DNA of 64,000 bases, taken from Paragordius varius. Taxonomy: Eukaryota; Nematomorpha. Shown piece after piece: positions 13,272 to 25,625 of the stretch. The stretch lies in contig OZ176055.1 in NCBI GenBank assembly GCA_964247055.1, positions 1,426,001-1,490,000 on the forward strand. The letters run 5' to 3'. Position 1 is the stretch's first letter; each line of letters begins with the position of its first letter. Below the pieces are notes generated by a model. That model did no database searches. It worked only from the letters and a program-made list of their open reading frames with translations, and was not told the origin of the DNA. The translations under genes and the position numbers were made by a program.

Positions 13272-16200
13272 AAATAAAATTAAAAGGCGCCCTTTCAGCT
13301 CGGTACATCGCCCCCTCCCCCCTTAGCTACGCCTCTGTGGCAGAAACTAAATTTAAAAAAATGAACAAAATTATGATTGATTGCCACTTATATAGTAGGA
13401 AAAATCACAAAAAACCGTTGTGTTATAAAAAAAACGTCCATTTTTAATTAAATATTATGTTAATCTATGCATAAAAAAGTAAATCATGACAACTTATTCA
13501 GGGTTTTTAATAAGTCGCTCTAATTCAAAAAAAATGAACCTAGCCTTTTTTAGATATAGTTTTAACAGGAGGAAAGATCAATGAGTATGTGTGATCCCTA
13601 CGAAAGTATATATACTATAAAAATTGTTTAATTACAACCTTCCTATATATAAATATTTCTCCCCCCTCTCGTCCACATACAAGGCTATAATCCAGTCACC
13701 CAAAACGCCGCACATTTTTAATATATGCCACACAGTAAAAATCACAGGTATACCAAACGGATAAAACTCAACAGTATTATTTGCTACAACACAAGGCTAT
13801 CACAAAAAGAATGGAGGATAATAACTGCAAGTGAACAAAATTGTGAAAAGCAACTTAGTTGACTCCCGTATAAGCAGATCATGTATTAGTGGTATTCCAC
13901 ATGATGACATCCCATTCTCACGATTGATTCTTCCCCAAAGAAAAAGCAATCGTATAGAATTGCTTGGTTACTCTTAAAAATCTCGGGAGAAAGAATTGCA
14001 AAAAAGATAGATGTAATATAAGTGGTATATACACCGACGTCGAATTGTTCAAAAGATGTTAAAATCCAAGGATATGGAAATGAAAGATACATGGTGTTTG
14101 GAGGGTGCAACCAAAAATTGCTAGTATCGTACATTGGCCAATCGAACCGAAATATTACATTAAGATTTAAGGAGAATCAAAAAAGTAAATTCGGCCAAGC
14201 TGTCTTCATTGCGTGGTTAATAACCATGAGTGCTCCTCAAACACAATTGACATTTTAGCCGTAGAGAGAGAAGGCACAGGTCAAGCAAGATTTATTCTTT
14301 ATACAGAGTTCAGAATTCAGAGGATGTTTTACTCAATGATCGCGAGGAAAAGAAAGACAAAACCCCCCCACAGACCAGATCTAATTCATTAATTATCACA
14401 CATTTTCAACCATAAACCGCTATAAAGTTTGTTGGATATTACTTGATTTTTAATAATTATATTTTCTATTTTATTTATTTTGTTATTTTATTATAAAATA
14501 GCATTCATTATACATTGTTTTTGTATTTCGTCCTGATAAACGAATTCTTGTAATTTTTCCAATATAAGTTAGGAGTATAAACTATAATTTTGTTATTTTG
14601 ATTCTTATTGTGCTGTATATACATTTTATTTGTATCTATCTCCTGATGACTAGGGCAAACCAATCTAAATCATATTTTTTTACGTTATTATACGACTTTT
14701 AAAACTAATTAATATTAAATAATGCCCTTGTTCTATATACCATTTGCACTTCAAGAGTGTCCTTGAACAGTTCAAGTTGGTCCTTAAAATTTATAAATTT
14801 TGATTTAACCATAATTTTTGCATTTATTTTTTAATTTTATTATTTATTAACCGAATTTTCTTTATTTATTATATATTTATTCATTTAAAAATAATTTTTT
14901 TTATTGAAAAACCACTTTTTTGTTTCAAATTTTTTTTGAACACCATTATTGACTTTTAAATGTTTTAAATAAAAAAATTTAATTAATAACCCAGAAAACT
15001 TATAGATTTTTTCATTTCGTGTTAAAATCTTATAAATATCCAAAATTATTTTAAGAAATTAATAAAAATATACGGTTTCTCAAAGATTAAAAGTTGATAT
15101 CGATTTAAAATTTATGTTAAATAATAGAAAATAGGTTAAAAACAATAAAATAGATGAATTATTTACGATTTGATTAATAAAAATTAAAAACAAAACAAAA
15201 AAGTCATAGGACCAACTTGAACTGTTCAAGGACCAACTTGAAATGTTCAAAGACCAACTTGAATTGTTCAAGGACCAACTTAAACTGTTCAAGGACACTC
15301 TTGAAGTGCAAATGGTATATATAAATTAATTTATCTTAATTAAAAGATACTGTCTTCACATAAATTGTTAACAATGTAGTATTATTTAAGTGTGGTTTCA
15401 AACCAAAAGATATCACAAATTTTAGGTAAAAGATACTATCATAGGAAAACAATATATTACTTTTCGTGTGTCGTTCCTTTTGGAGATTTCGGAAAAATGA
15501 GCTATTAGTAAATAACATGGTAAATACATCATCACAGCTTTTATCATGGATTAAAACGTCTAAATACAATTTTCCTGGATGATTTGTACATAGGCAGGAA
15601 ACACAATCCCCCTCCAAATTATCAGAATCGCCATTGTAACATAATTCATCTAGTGGTTGTAAAAAAATGAGAAAAATAAGATACCCCCCTATTTTTTTAC
15701 ATGCATTTTTAACTATATATACATGTGGAAAATAGTTTTATAGCAAAATCATGTATTTCAAATTAAGATTTTATAGTAAGGAAGGAAACATCTAGGTTCA
15801 AAAATTGTCTTTATATAAAAAACATTTATATGGTATTGAGTTTGTGTATCTAATTTTCATTTCTGAATTATAAAAAATTAAACCATAATAGAAATATATT
15901 TAGAAATTAATTATTAATAATTCTACCTTATTATGACTTGTGGAAAATATTTAATATTCGTATCATTCACCTTTTTTATTATATTTAAATTTTAATATTG
16001 TTATACAGAATCCGCACTAGATATAGAAATAAAATTAAATAAAAGTAATAACTTATAACGGTCATCAAACCTAAAAAAATTCAAATTAATATTTTTTTAG
16101 ATTTGGAGATATTTTGGGACTTTAGTAGTAATTTTAAATTTTTGTTTGCATAAAGATTCAAAAAAACCTTTTATTTAGGCGAATTATTCCGATAAAAAAA

Positions 16201-19200
16201 GCTGCCCTCAAAACGAAACAATAGTAAATATTACCATATTATATTAATATACAAATATATTTAATATGCCAAAAATATATATGAAATGAGAAATTAAAAT
16301 AAGATAAGTCGTTTTTAATTACATATGAGCCATTGAATTTATTAGCAATATGTAAATGACTATAGCCAACTATTAAACATTGTTTATGATTTAAATATTT
16401 TTCAATAGCAGTATTTGAAATTATTATTTAAAAAAAAATAATTATTAAACAAACCAAGTAGTTATTATTTATTAAAATTAAATTGTGATCGTGATTAAAA
16501 AATACTACGCCCCAAATAACATTGATATATTTTGCAAAAATTGAATATTTTTTTTACATGACATGACTGAATGTTATACAATAAAAATAATTTGGTAAAA
16601 ATCCATTTTATATATATTTATACCGATTACTAAAATTTAGTTTTTGCCCGACTAAGGCAATAAATAGGACAAAAGGTCGGTGGCAAAAAAGATTTGATTG
16701 TAATTATAGAGTGGCGTATGGAGTAACAGAATATTAATCCACAGAAGAATAAAAAAATGTTTTTTCAAAAAAACAAGGGGATATTATAGATATGAATATT
16801 TACAACTAAGATTGTTTTTTTTAAAAAACATTTTTTTATTCTTTTATGGACTAATTTCGTTCTACTCCATAAGCTCCTGTAACATGCAACAATATTAAAA
16901 AACACAGTTAAATAATAAGGGGAGTTTATACCATGTTTGAATAATAAAACCAACAAATTTTTACCAAAAAAATATCCATAATACTTTTTCAACCATAATT
17001 TTACTTTTATATTTATGAGTAAAATTGTAAAGTATATAATATAGAGTGTGAGTAAATTAAAATTCATATCTTTATGCGATGTTTTAAAAATATGTCAAGT
17101 TTAAAAATATTTGTCTTTTAGTTTTAACGCGTTTTATTATTAATTTGATTTACCATCCGAAGTGAATTTGCCAGAAGAGGTCCGTTCCTCCAGAGGTGGA
17201 TTATTTTTAAAGATGGCAGTTTTTGTGATATTTTTCTGCATATAAAATATAATAACGCGTTATAAAGATAATATATATATATATATATATAAATACAGAT
17301 ATGTAAAAATTTAATAAACTGCTTATTTTTAATTTATTGTCAGATCAAGCAACTTATTTTGGTAAAAATAATGGAAAAAGGCGAAAATAATAATTAATGA
17401 TATGCTGCTATCTGCCAATATTCAATAAACAAATAGCAATGCGCATAACTCTAACTGAATGTAATACAGTTGCGTATGATATAAAATAGTTTATGGACAT
17501 AATTAAATATACAAAATTAATGATAAACTATTAAAAAATGTTATGATTGTTTGCAACTAGCCAACCATTTATTGTTTTTTACCATACACTATGGTATATA
17601 AATATTAATCAATTAATGATTTCGCACAACAGTTTATATGTTGTTTTTACATAAATTTTATAGTATTAGTTATTGTGATATAAACAAATATATATTATTA
17701 AATATCATCATAACTGGAGCGTAAAATAAAAAAAAATAATCCACCAAATTAATAACATTAAATGATAAGAATAATTATATATACAGCAAATAAAAAATTA
17801 CCATTATATTACAAATTACAACAATTCAAAAACGGTTAAAGTACAGATTTTTTGTGGTGTTTTGCGAAAAAAATATTGATTCTGGCACCTTTAAATGGGT
17901 CTTTAAATTGTCTATCGAGTTATTTTAATAAAATGTGGATAAATAGCTCTAACAACATGTACAGTAATTAAGCTACTTTTCTTTAAACCATAATCTTCTA
18001 AAGTAGTATACTTCATAGGTACAAATGAAATAAAATTTCTTTAATCAGAATAGATATTTTTAGAACCGCTAAGAACGCTTTCACAAAAATGGCGGCTAAT
18101 AAATCAATAATGGCTTTCTCTGCTCTTATAAATAATATTAGCTTTTCAATCAATCAATCTTATAATAAATAACTACTTAACAATATAAATTCAAACGAAT
18201 TGGAAATCAGATATTTCTATTGAAAAAAAACAAATTACGCGCAGTTCCTTCTGATCAGTAAAAATGTTGATGGTCCCAACAAAACTTATGATTCCGGCCT
18301 CAACCCTGCAAACTATCAATAAACAATTTTTCAATTTTGCAACAACCCAGGATTTATCAACCAAAATTTTATTTTTCGTAAAATCACACAAATGCCGTCT
18401 CAAAACATAGCTTTTTAAAACCGGAGAGCGCTGGGAAAAACTATTTAAAGAAAATTCTTAATACATCATCCCTGTTAAATATCAATAGTCGTCAATGATC
18501 AATTTTGCCAACAATCTTAGAAAGTTTAACCATCAATATTTTATCTTTCCCAAAATAACTTTTCCAATATCAATTTAAATCTAATATAGGAATCACCATA
18601 TTTATGTATATTAGAGTTTTTAAACCCTAGTGGTTCAATTCTTAATTGTTGGGGGTTATGAAAAAAAATGATAAGTTCTCCGGTTATGATCTCTGCTAAA
18701 TATCACTCATAAATTTTAATCGATTTGCCGAAAATTCAATTCAACAACACTCGAGAAAAATTCTATTCATAACATAACATAGTTAAAATAAAACCACTTA
18801 CAAATATATCATCAGTGTTTGAGTTAGCTGTTGTAGTTGTTAAAGTTTCATCATCATCCATGCCATAATGCATATTTCCACCACCAATATCATGAGATTC
18901 AATTTTCCTTTCTCTACCACCGCGTAAAGTAGCCATCGTTTTACCCGAAATTTGCTTGGAGGGAAGGGGTGAGAACCGCGGTAAATCTGTATCGCTAAAT
19001 GCTTCCTCCCCTAAATTAATGGCCTCTTGACAAACGCTCAAATTGGTATCAGTATCGAAATAGAGATCATCCTCATGGTCGTTTATTCCAGACGCATTTC
19101 GAGGTGCTGAGGAGCCAACAAAAGAGTTACTGCAAAATGAAAGTTAAACAATCAATGTATTGAAGTGATTGATAAGAAAAATATAATAAATGCAATAACG

Positions 19201-22200
19201 TTTAATTTAAATCATGGTTAATATTGTCAAAAAATGGTCACCAAAACCAAATTTGGCAATACAAACCGATAATAATGAATGTAAAATAAACATTCTAATA
19301 TAATTTACTCATGTTTTGTTGTGAAATGGCCAAGAGTCTCATCTACTAAACTGGTAGGCGATTGAGCCCGGACCTCTTTACGTGATAATTTATGGGCCCG
19401 ACCTGGAGATGATTGTAACTTACCCATTGGGGACACTAAAATTTTTGTGGCAGAATTCCCACTCTTTACGCCACCATGCTTTTTATAAGGATGATGGTGG
19501 TAATGATAATGAGATGAACCACCTATTATTATTATTATTATGTTAGAAATGTAATTTTATATATTAAGTCAAAGTAGAATGAATGAACTAATTTGAACGT
19601 TACACATATATTTTAAGTCAAAGTAGAATGAAATGTAATTTTATAAGATAAATTATTTTAAGTCAAAGTAGAATTATAAAGTGATTTTAACGTTACTCAT
19701 ATATTTTAAGTCAAAAATAGTCAAACTAATCAAATTAGCTACGTAGGCGTCAAGCCTTGCTACGCATGATTTTAACCATAATGATATTATATATATATAG
19801 GGCTAAAGTTAGTTTATGCCTTATTAAAACACATGACAACTTTCCGATTTAAATTTTATATCCTCCATGATTATTAAACATCCATCTATTTAACCAAAAG
19901 CTAATAATAAAAAAATTATCACCATGTGGTGACACAATGGTGGCATTGTTACGTGGATCCACATAATCCTCATCTTCAGATGTAAGACCCAATTCATTTC
20001 CTATTACAAGAAAATAAAAATTTACAATAAAACATATAAACGAAATATATTTTAGAGACTTGTTATTAGATTACAATTGCGTATCTAATTATTAAATGGG
20101 TTGGGTAAAAATCACTTTGGATGAAAGATATAAATTGTTAAAGTAACTTAATATTTGATATCGTTTTATTTTCTAAAACATATAAGAATACATATTTTGG
20201 TGATTCTCTCTCCCATATAATTCATTAGGATTGAATATACTAAGTAAATTAAAAATCAAAAATCATTTTGTATAAAATAAAAATAGTTATTTTAAGCTTT
20301 TTAGTTAAGTGAATATGTTAGATAACGCCTTAAAAAAGTAATTTATCAAAAAAAATCGTATAAACAATAAAAAAGTTTTGCAATATATATTCCAGCAAAA
20401 TTTAACGTACTTTTAAAGAGTGTTTGATTTATATAGGCAATTCCATATTCCCCCCCTTACAATATAATTTCTTTAAAAATAGCGTCTATAAACTAATAAT
20501 TCTCATTTTTTACAAATTACAATCGTTCAAGGCTGAATATGCTCTCTTTCACTAACTTACTATTTGGGTCCAAAAATGATAAAAAAAATTAAATTTTATT
20601 TAACTTTTTTTAGTTTCATTTAAATATCGATATAGAATATTTTTACTATATAATATTATATACTTAATTAAATCTAACGCTAAAATTTAAACTTTTCTTT
20701 TGAAAAAAAAGGGTTTTACTCTGTAGTAAATAAATAACCCTTATTCCCACAATCGGGAGGAATCATTTTAGTTAAAAACTAGATTTATAAAAACCAATTT
20801 ACAAGGGTGACCACTTTAAGAAATGTCGAAATTGTAATATACCGTATGATTCATGAACGTATCTCCAAATCTCATTAGGTGCCAGTGTTTGATCCATCAA
20901 AGCTTTTTGCCAAATGCGAAAAAGCATGAAATACGTTTTATCACGCGCAGTAAAGGATGCAAAGGTAAATTTTGCCCCTGTATTAGTTAGGATGGTGAGA
21001 GCATTCGGGATTATTTTAGCAAGTTTTTCCTTATTTATAGCGACTATATCCTAGGAGAAGAAAAATGAAGATGTGCCATTTAAAATTTTTAATGTAAGTT
21101 TAAGTTTAGTTTTGGTTAAGTCATATTTAAATCTCTAATATTGATAATGAAAAAGAATATAGATTTATTTATATAAGTATGTCATACATTTCCACAGTTT
21201 GGGGATAATTTTTACCCATAAAACAATTTAAACATACCAAAGTGATGTTGTAATTATAAATAAGCTAAAATATCCATGTAAAATTTTTGTTTATTTTTAC
21301 ATTGGCAAATGTTAATTTGTGTCTAGTCTACTTTGCCTTTCTTCGGACAATTATTTGTTTAAAATTGAATATTTTTAATATAATATAATATCTTAGAATT
21401 TATATACATGAACGTAAAACTATTCCAACCTATTTCTTTTAAAATATAAAATTTTTTTATAAAAATAAAATGAAATAAATTACATTTTATCTATTTTACC
21501 AAAACACTTCCTTATTAGCCAATAAAATTTTATTGGACGAATTTTATGCCTATTTTAATCTTTACGGCATATATTATCCATAAATATTAACAAAACCACA
21601 AATAGTATGTAGTTTATGGTAAAACACTAAACGAGCAATAAAAATTATGTTATGACATATATTTTCTTCAGTAGTATCATAATAAAAGCACATCGATCGA
21701 TAAAAATTCATAAAGCACTACAAAAAAAAAATGATTATAATACCTAATAAAATGACAAAAAAATCTTTGATATACAGCTCCTTTTATACTAAATTTTTTT
21801 TGGAAAAATATTAAAACAAAATAAACTACCTTAAATCGTATCTTAATTTTGCTTTCCCAGCGAAAAATGTTGGCATAGAAACAGAGATAAGATTGAGATA
21901 TGTACATTCGCCCTTGTATGAGGATTTCTTTTTGCAATGCACAAGAATAATCCACAATCAAGCGTTCAGCCAAATCATTTAAACCACTAATTGCAAAATA
22001 TAAATAAATAAGGACATAAATTTTTATAAATTAGAGGTTGACTTTAAATGTTACTAGATATTTGAGCAAAATATATTTAAGTAATACTTAATGATTGATT
22101 AATATTAACAAAATTAGATATTAAATATAGGGCTCCATATATTGTTTGGCATTAAATATTATATAATATAGAGCATTTACAGTATGAATAAGTATATATA

Positions 22201-24452
22201 TTGCTAGAAAGTTATTAATTATTGCCAAATAGCATATGCAGAAATTGGTTAATAATAGTAAAACGTGAAAATAATAACTATAAGCCCCAATAATATTACC
22301 CTTTGTTATATACGCTATTTGGCAATAATTAATAACTTTCTAAAAATGTATACCTAGTCCTACTGTAAATCATTGTATGATATAATATTTTTCAATGTTC
22401 ATAGTATTCAATTCAAATTAATATCTATACCATATTAATAAAAACAATCATTTTTATAAAACGCCCTCCCTAAAACACCACATTCTAAAACAACATAAAA
22501 ACTTTATTATAAAACCCATACGATCCGTATTTCAACTACTCACTTGGTAGATATATTATCAGTTCCAGAAGAGATTACTGTGTTCATCAAATTATTAGCA
22601 TCTGTGATTATAGAACCACCTGTTGATTCAACAATAGCATCACCCTTTACGGAGGAGGAGCAACTGGTTGGAGAAGGGGAAGTTAAGATTGAACTACTGA
22701 TGTTGTGCAAATTGGTAGGCATGCCCTCTGTTTCAAAACTACAATTGAAAGTATCACCTTCAACAGTTACATTAACATTGCTCTCAGTGACCGTATGTAG
22801 CATGTTTGGGAAAAAGAGTTTTTTAAAATCCTCATTCCGAGTCTTATAGCTTGGGGCCAACATGTCCCAAAACGTTTTTTTATACTTGGTGGCGGTTCCA
22901 GTTGTTGTCCGATCACCTGTGCCCGCGGAAAATGACATTATACTGCTTTGATTATTGGTCATATTGGTGCTGCTACTGTTCATAGTTATAACTGTAGCTG
23001 TTACTGTACTGTTGATATTTAAGGTTGACATTGTCTTTGCCGCCATAGTAACGCAGTTTAATGATGCTGGGCTAAAACCGTCACCGGCTAACTCTATATT
23101 TGGTGCTGTTAAAATTTTCAATAAAATCCAATTAAAGATCTACATACAGTGGATTAATGAAAGAATATTTGTAGTAGAGAACATAATATTAGGAGTAAAA
23201 AATGAAAATTAGTGAAAATTAAAAGAAACAAAGGGCCATGGTGCACGAGTTAGCATTACCATGCCCATCCAATAATAATTATTTTTTACTATTTACCAAT
23301 GAAGGGAAAGAATATTACGTAGTTGTATGGTATGACATACTCAATAAATGCCCTTTCTTTCTTTTTTTTCTTTCACAAATGGTAAAAATAATTATGATTT
23401 GATGGGCATGGTAATGCTTACTCGTGCACCATGGCCCTTTGTTTCTTTTTTATTTTCACTAATATTCATTTCTTCACTCCTAATATTAATTTCTTTACTA
23501 CAAATCTTTTGGGTGGTAGTTATTTAAAAGCATAGACCCGGGTCTGATCGTTTATGAATAAGGCATATTCAATCAGGATCAAAATCAGTCAATTTATGCC
23601 AGAATGCAAATATATGTGTTTTAACTAAATAAAACAGATGTATATACTCATTCAAAATGCCATTTAAGGTTGATAACGATTAAGTTAAAAAAATTAAATA
23701 AATTTTCCCCATATAAAAATAAGGTATTATTCATTATATTATTGTGACTTAAAAATGTCAAAATGGTAAATGATAAATTACGGTCTTAAACGCACTCATA
23801 ACCTAATTCTAATTAGAAAACATGAATATATATACTCGTTATAGGGGCATTCGAAATATGATGTGCTTCCGATGTACCATGAGAAGCTATTTGATAAAAA
23901 AGTGTGTTTAATATTAAAATATTTAAATATAATCATAAAATTATGAGTAAGATTGTAAATATTACCTAACAAAGTTGATGGAATAGTAGCGAATTCAGGA
24001 ATGCTAGTAGATGCTTCAGACCCATGAAAAAATTGATGAGAGCTATCGACCGCAGTATATGTATTATGGAAAAGTATATGAGGAGAATTTAAATCTGAAT
24101 TTATGATAACAATATTATTTTGATCGGTTGATGATGATTTACTTTTGGGTCTTGGTGGTGCGATTGGACGCAGCGGTTGAACATTTAGTTTTGTTGTTGT
24201 ACATTGGTGTTCTTTATCGATATTGTTTTTTAGCGTTAACGAACAATTATGGTCTTTTTGAAGATCAGTTTCTGAATAAAATATATTTCTGGATTGCTTC
24301 TTAGCACAGTGGATACCACCTGGATCAGATTCAAAAGATACATTTGACAACCGACGTTCCTGTTCACCTAATCTAATATGAGCTCCATTAATTGAAGAGC
24401 TGTCTTCAAAAACATTTTCTAGGCTATTTATTAAATTCTCAACATCTGCCAT
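8700..24452 (-). CDS. GRAMD1: GRAMD1/Aster-type sterol transfer protein, 16 exons, about 1140 aa
   Basis: Minus-strand exons in transcript order, all phases agreeing: 24452-23966, 23105-22544, 21986-21830, 21050-20843, 20000-19923, 19522-19309, 19129-18802, 17235-17154, 15649-15461, 12549-12308, 11969-11902, 11356-11201, 10926-10820, 10573-10520, 10171-9901, 8919-8700. The sum is 3423 nt, an exact multiple of three. The GRAM domain (about residues 245-471) shows SYKTRNEDFKKLF, AERLIVDYSCALQKEIL, SYLCFYANIFRWE and FTARDKTYFMLFRIWQKAL. Next comes ELGLTSEDEDYVDP, then the VASt/ASTER domain (about 708-975) with DDVFTMLFTNSSFFRNL, GVPYSDAYYVICRYCIT and IIEKNCQSGLQDYF. A hydrophobic helix (about 1122-1140) ends at the stop. 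Family members sit in the ER membrane at plasma-membrane contacts and move cholesterol. A Ser/Thr-rich insert of about 90 residues splits the start of the GRAM domain. Introns of 179-2911 nt carry several MITEs. Confidence 0.92.
9526..9735. repeat. hAT-like non-autonomous fragment in last GRAMD1 intron
   Basis: Starts CAGGACTGTCCAACACAAAT followed by GCGGGCCGCATTC and an (AT)n tract. A related block, CACAAATGTCTTCCTGGGCC, occurs near 33,065. Bases of this style are common at hAT ends, but I could not define the other end, so the family is tentative. Confidence 0.35.
12664..13008. mobile_element. MITE family C, copy C2
   Basis: Best preserved family C copy. It runs from TATATACCATTTACAGTTCG to AAATGGTATATATC. 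The left arm holds four tandem 21-nt units of the type CTCGAACAATTCAAATTCACC. Lies in the large GRAMD1 intron between the first two VASt exons. Confidence 0.85.
13225..13270. repeat. (AT)n microsatellite
   Basis: About 45 bp of uninterrupted TA/AT dinucleotides. Similar tracts occur near 9567, 17273, 44740, 50740, 52207 and 61960, several next to MITE ends. Confidence 0.9.
13286..13345 (-). repeat. Fragment of a G-rich-ended interspersed repeat
   Basis: Contains CCTTAGCTACGCCTCTG preceded by a C-rich run. The inverted counterpart AGAGGCGTAGCTAAGG starts a longer copy at 49,630. It probably marks the end of a non-autonomous DNA transposon; the superfamily is not determined. Confidence 0.45.
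13820..14260 (+). pseudogene. Possible CUB-like exon remnant inside GRAMD1 intron
   Basis: This block is richer in G+C than its surroundings. On the plus strand its end reads VYTPTSNCSKDVKIQGYGNE, then GGCNQKLLVSYIGQSN and ITLRFKENQKSKFGQA before a stop at about 14256. Spaced cysteines, the pattern of short beta-strand-like segments and F-x-x-N/D near the end resemble part of a CUB domain. Upstream frames are interrupted by stops. It lies antisense to GRAMD1, and no clean acceptor or donor was found. It may be a decayed gene copy or a captured fragment; the CUB assignment is my inference. Confidence 0.3.
14734..15322. mobile_element. MITE family B, copy B1 (fold-back with 21-nt subrepeats)
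   Basis: Begins TATATACCATTTGCACTTCA and ends with the inverse, TGAAGTGCAAATGGTATATA. The right arm carries five tandem units of the type GGACCAACTTGAANTGTTCAA; the left arm has fewer. The open frame across the right arm (repeating a Ser-Trp-Ser-Leu-Asn pattern) is only the repeat translated. Confidence 0.88.
19555..19725. repeat. Short tandem repeats in GRAMD1 intron
   Basis: Four imperfect copies of a unit containing TTTTAAGTCAAAGTAGAAT, spaced about 45-50 bp, between the exons ending at 19522 and starting at 19923. Alternate spacers include AACGTTAC(T/A)CATATA. No function seen. Confidence 0.7.
22178..22367. mobile_element. MITE family D, copy D1 (palindromic)
   Basis: About 190 bp, nearly all inverted repeat: ACAGTATGAATAAGTATATA at the left and its approximate inverse ending in TACTGTA at the right. 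Internal arms read AAAGTTATTAATTATTGCC and GGCAATAATTAATAACTTTC. Sits in GRAMD1 intron 2. Related copies lie at 51,227 and 54,898. Confidence 0.88.
23161..23510. mobile_element. Palindromic MITE in GRAMD1 intron 1
   Basis: Two arms of about 160 bp. The left reads AAAGGGCCATGGTGCACGAG and the right CTCGTGCACCATGGCCCTTT, with outer arms AATATTTGTAGTAG and CTACAAATCTT. The loop is about 40 bp. I see no second copy in the window. Confidence 0.85.
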
Positions 24453-24552
24453 AGATGCGTGAAAGATACACCAGATTGAGTGAAATTAAAAAAATAGTGA
24501 AAATATCTTGTTAGAAATTTGATATATAAGATTCATTACTATATTCATTTTA

Positions 24553-25625
24553 TCAACACTTTGATACAGCATTTTACTTCGATTCAAATTGGGTTAGTTA
24601 AATACCCCAAGCCTGCTTTGAATTAAATACTTTAAAAATATGGGAATAACCATGGCAAAATTATGGACTTATATAACATTAATAAACCGAAATATATAAA
24701 AAATTTATTCAAAAATTGATACTTATTAAAACTAAAACCGAAAGGCAAAAATTAGTCAACGTGGCATGTGTGAAATGGTAAAATTAAAAATAATACAATA
24801 TAAACCGCTTTTTCTGTTTCTAACATTGTTAGATGTGATTTAAATAAAAAATTAGCTTTAATTCCCTTATAATTAAATTAATAGAAATTTTGCAAAAATT
24901 TTGTAAAATAAAAATGACGTCAAAGTAGTTTGACATGAAAGTTTTTTTCGAAACAAAATTTTATTTAGATATTTTGGCATATTTATATAATTTATTTTAG
25001 GGTAGAAGCATAAATTTAAATTGGGACCGTTTGCTTCAGTCGTTTATAAAATTCCTGATTTAAATTTAGTCTAAGCGATTTAGATACCCCAGACTTAATT
25101 TGAGTCAAATTTTTTATTAAACTACTGAAGGAAACGGTCTCAATTTAATCCTAATAAATATTATATAAATATGCCAAAATATGTAAATAAAAGTTTGTTT
25201 TTTAAAAAAAGTTCCATGTCTAACTACTTTGACGCCATTTTTATTTTAAATTTTTTTTGCAAAATATCGTTTTATTTAAAATTTAAGGGTAAAATTAAAG
25301 CTAATTTATTTAAATTACATTTAACATTGATAGAAATAGAAAAAGCGGTTTATTTTGTTTTATTTCTCATTATCCTGGCACACGTGTCACGTTGACTAAA
25401 TTTTTACCTTTTGGTTTTAGCTTAAAATAAGTGATATCAAGTATTTTTGAATGAATTTTTTAATCGGTTTATTAATGTTATATAAGTGCAAAATTTTGCC
25501 TTTGTGTCGATTCCTTCCACATTTTTTAAATAATTTAATTTTAAACAGGTTTGGGGTATTTAACTGCCCCAATTTCAATCAGGGGACTAAAATGAATGTG
25601 TTGTATCCAAGTGTTAATAGCAGAA
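24553..25625. mobile_element. Kilobase palindrome, fold-back family E
   Basis: Two arms of about 520 bp meet near 25,085 with almost no spacer. Both ends carry forms of AACACTTGGATACAA followed by a block reading ATTCAAATTGGGG..AGTTAAATACCCC. Both arms include a block reading AGCGGTTTAT/ATAAACCGCT and another with GTCAAAGTAGTTTGACATG or its inverse. A half copy lies at 35,757-36,130. The arms have diverged from each other, so it is not recent. No coding capacity. Confidence 0.85.

Noticed and set aside
14022-14258. Functional exon of a CUB-domain gene
   Set aside because: Upstream frames are broken and no acceptor or donor fits, so it is listed only as a possible relic.
15080-15298. Open frame with a repeating Ser-Leu-Asn-Ser-Trp pattern (also in 60,854-61,048 and 61,202-61,450)
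   Set aside because: It is the translation of the 21-nt tandem units of MITE family B. A period of seven codons appears automatically because 21 is a multiple of three.
25171-25395. 74-codon plus-strand frame
   Set aside because: It lies inside an arm of the family E palindrome and is Phe/Leu/Lys-rich as expected from AT-rich noncoding DNA.
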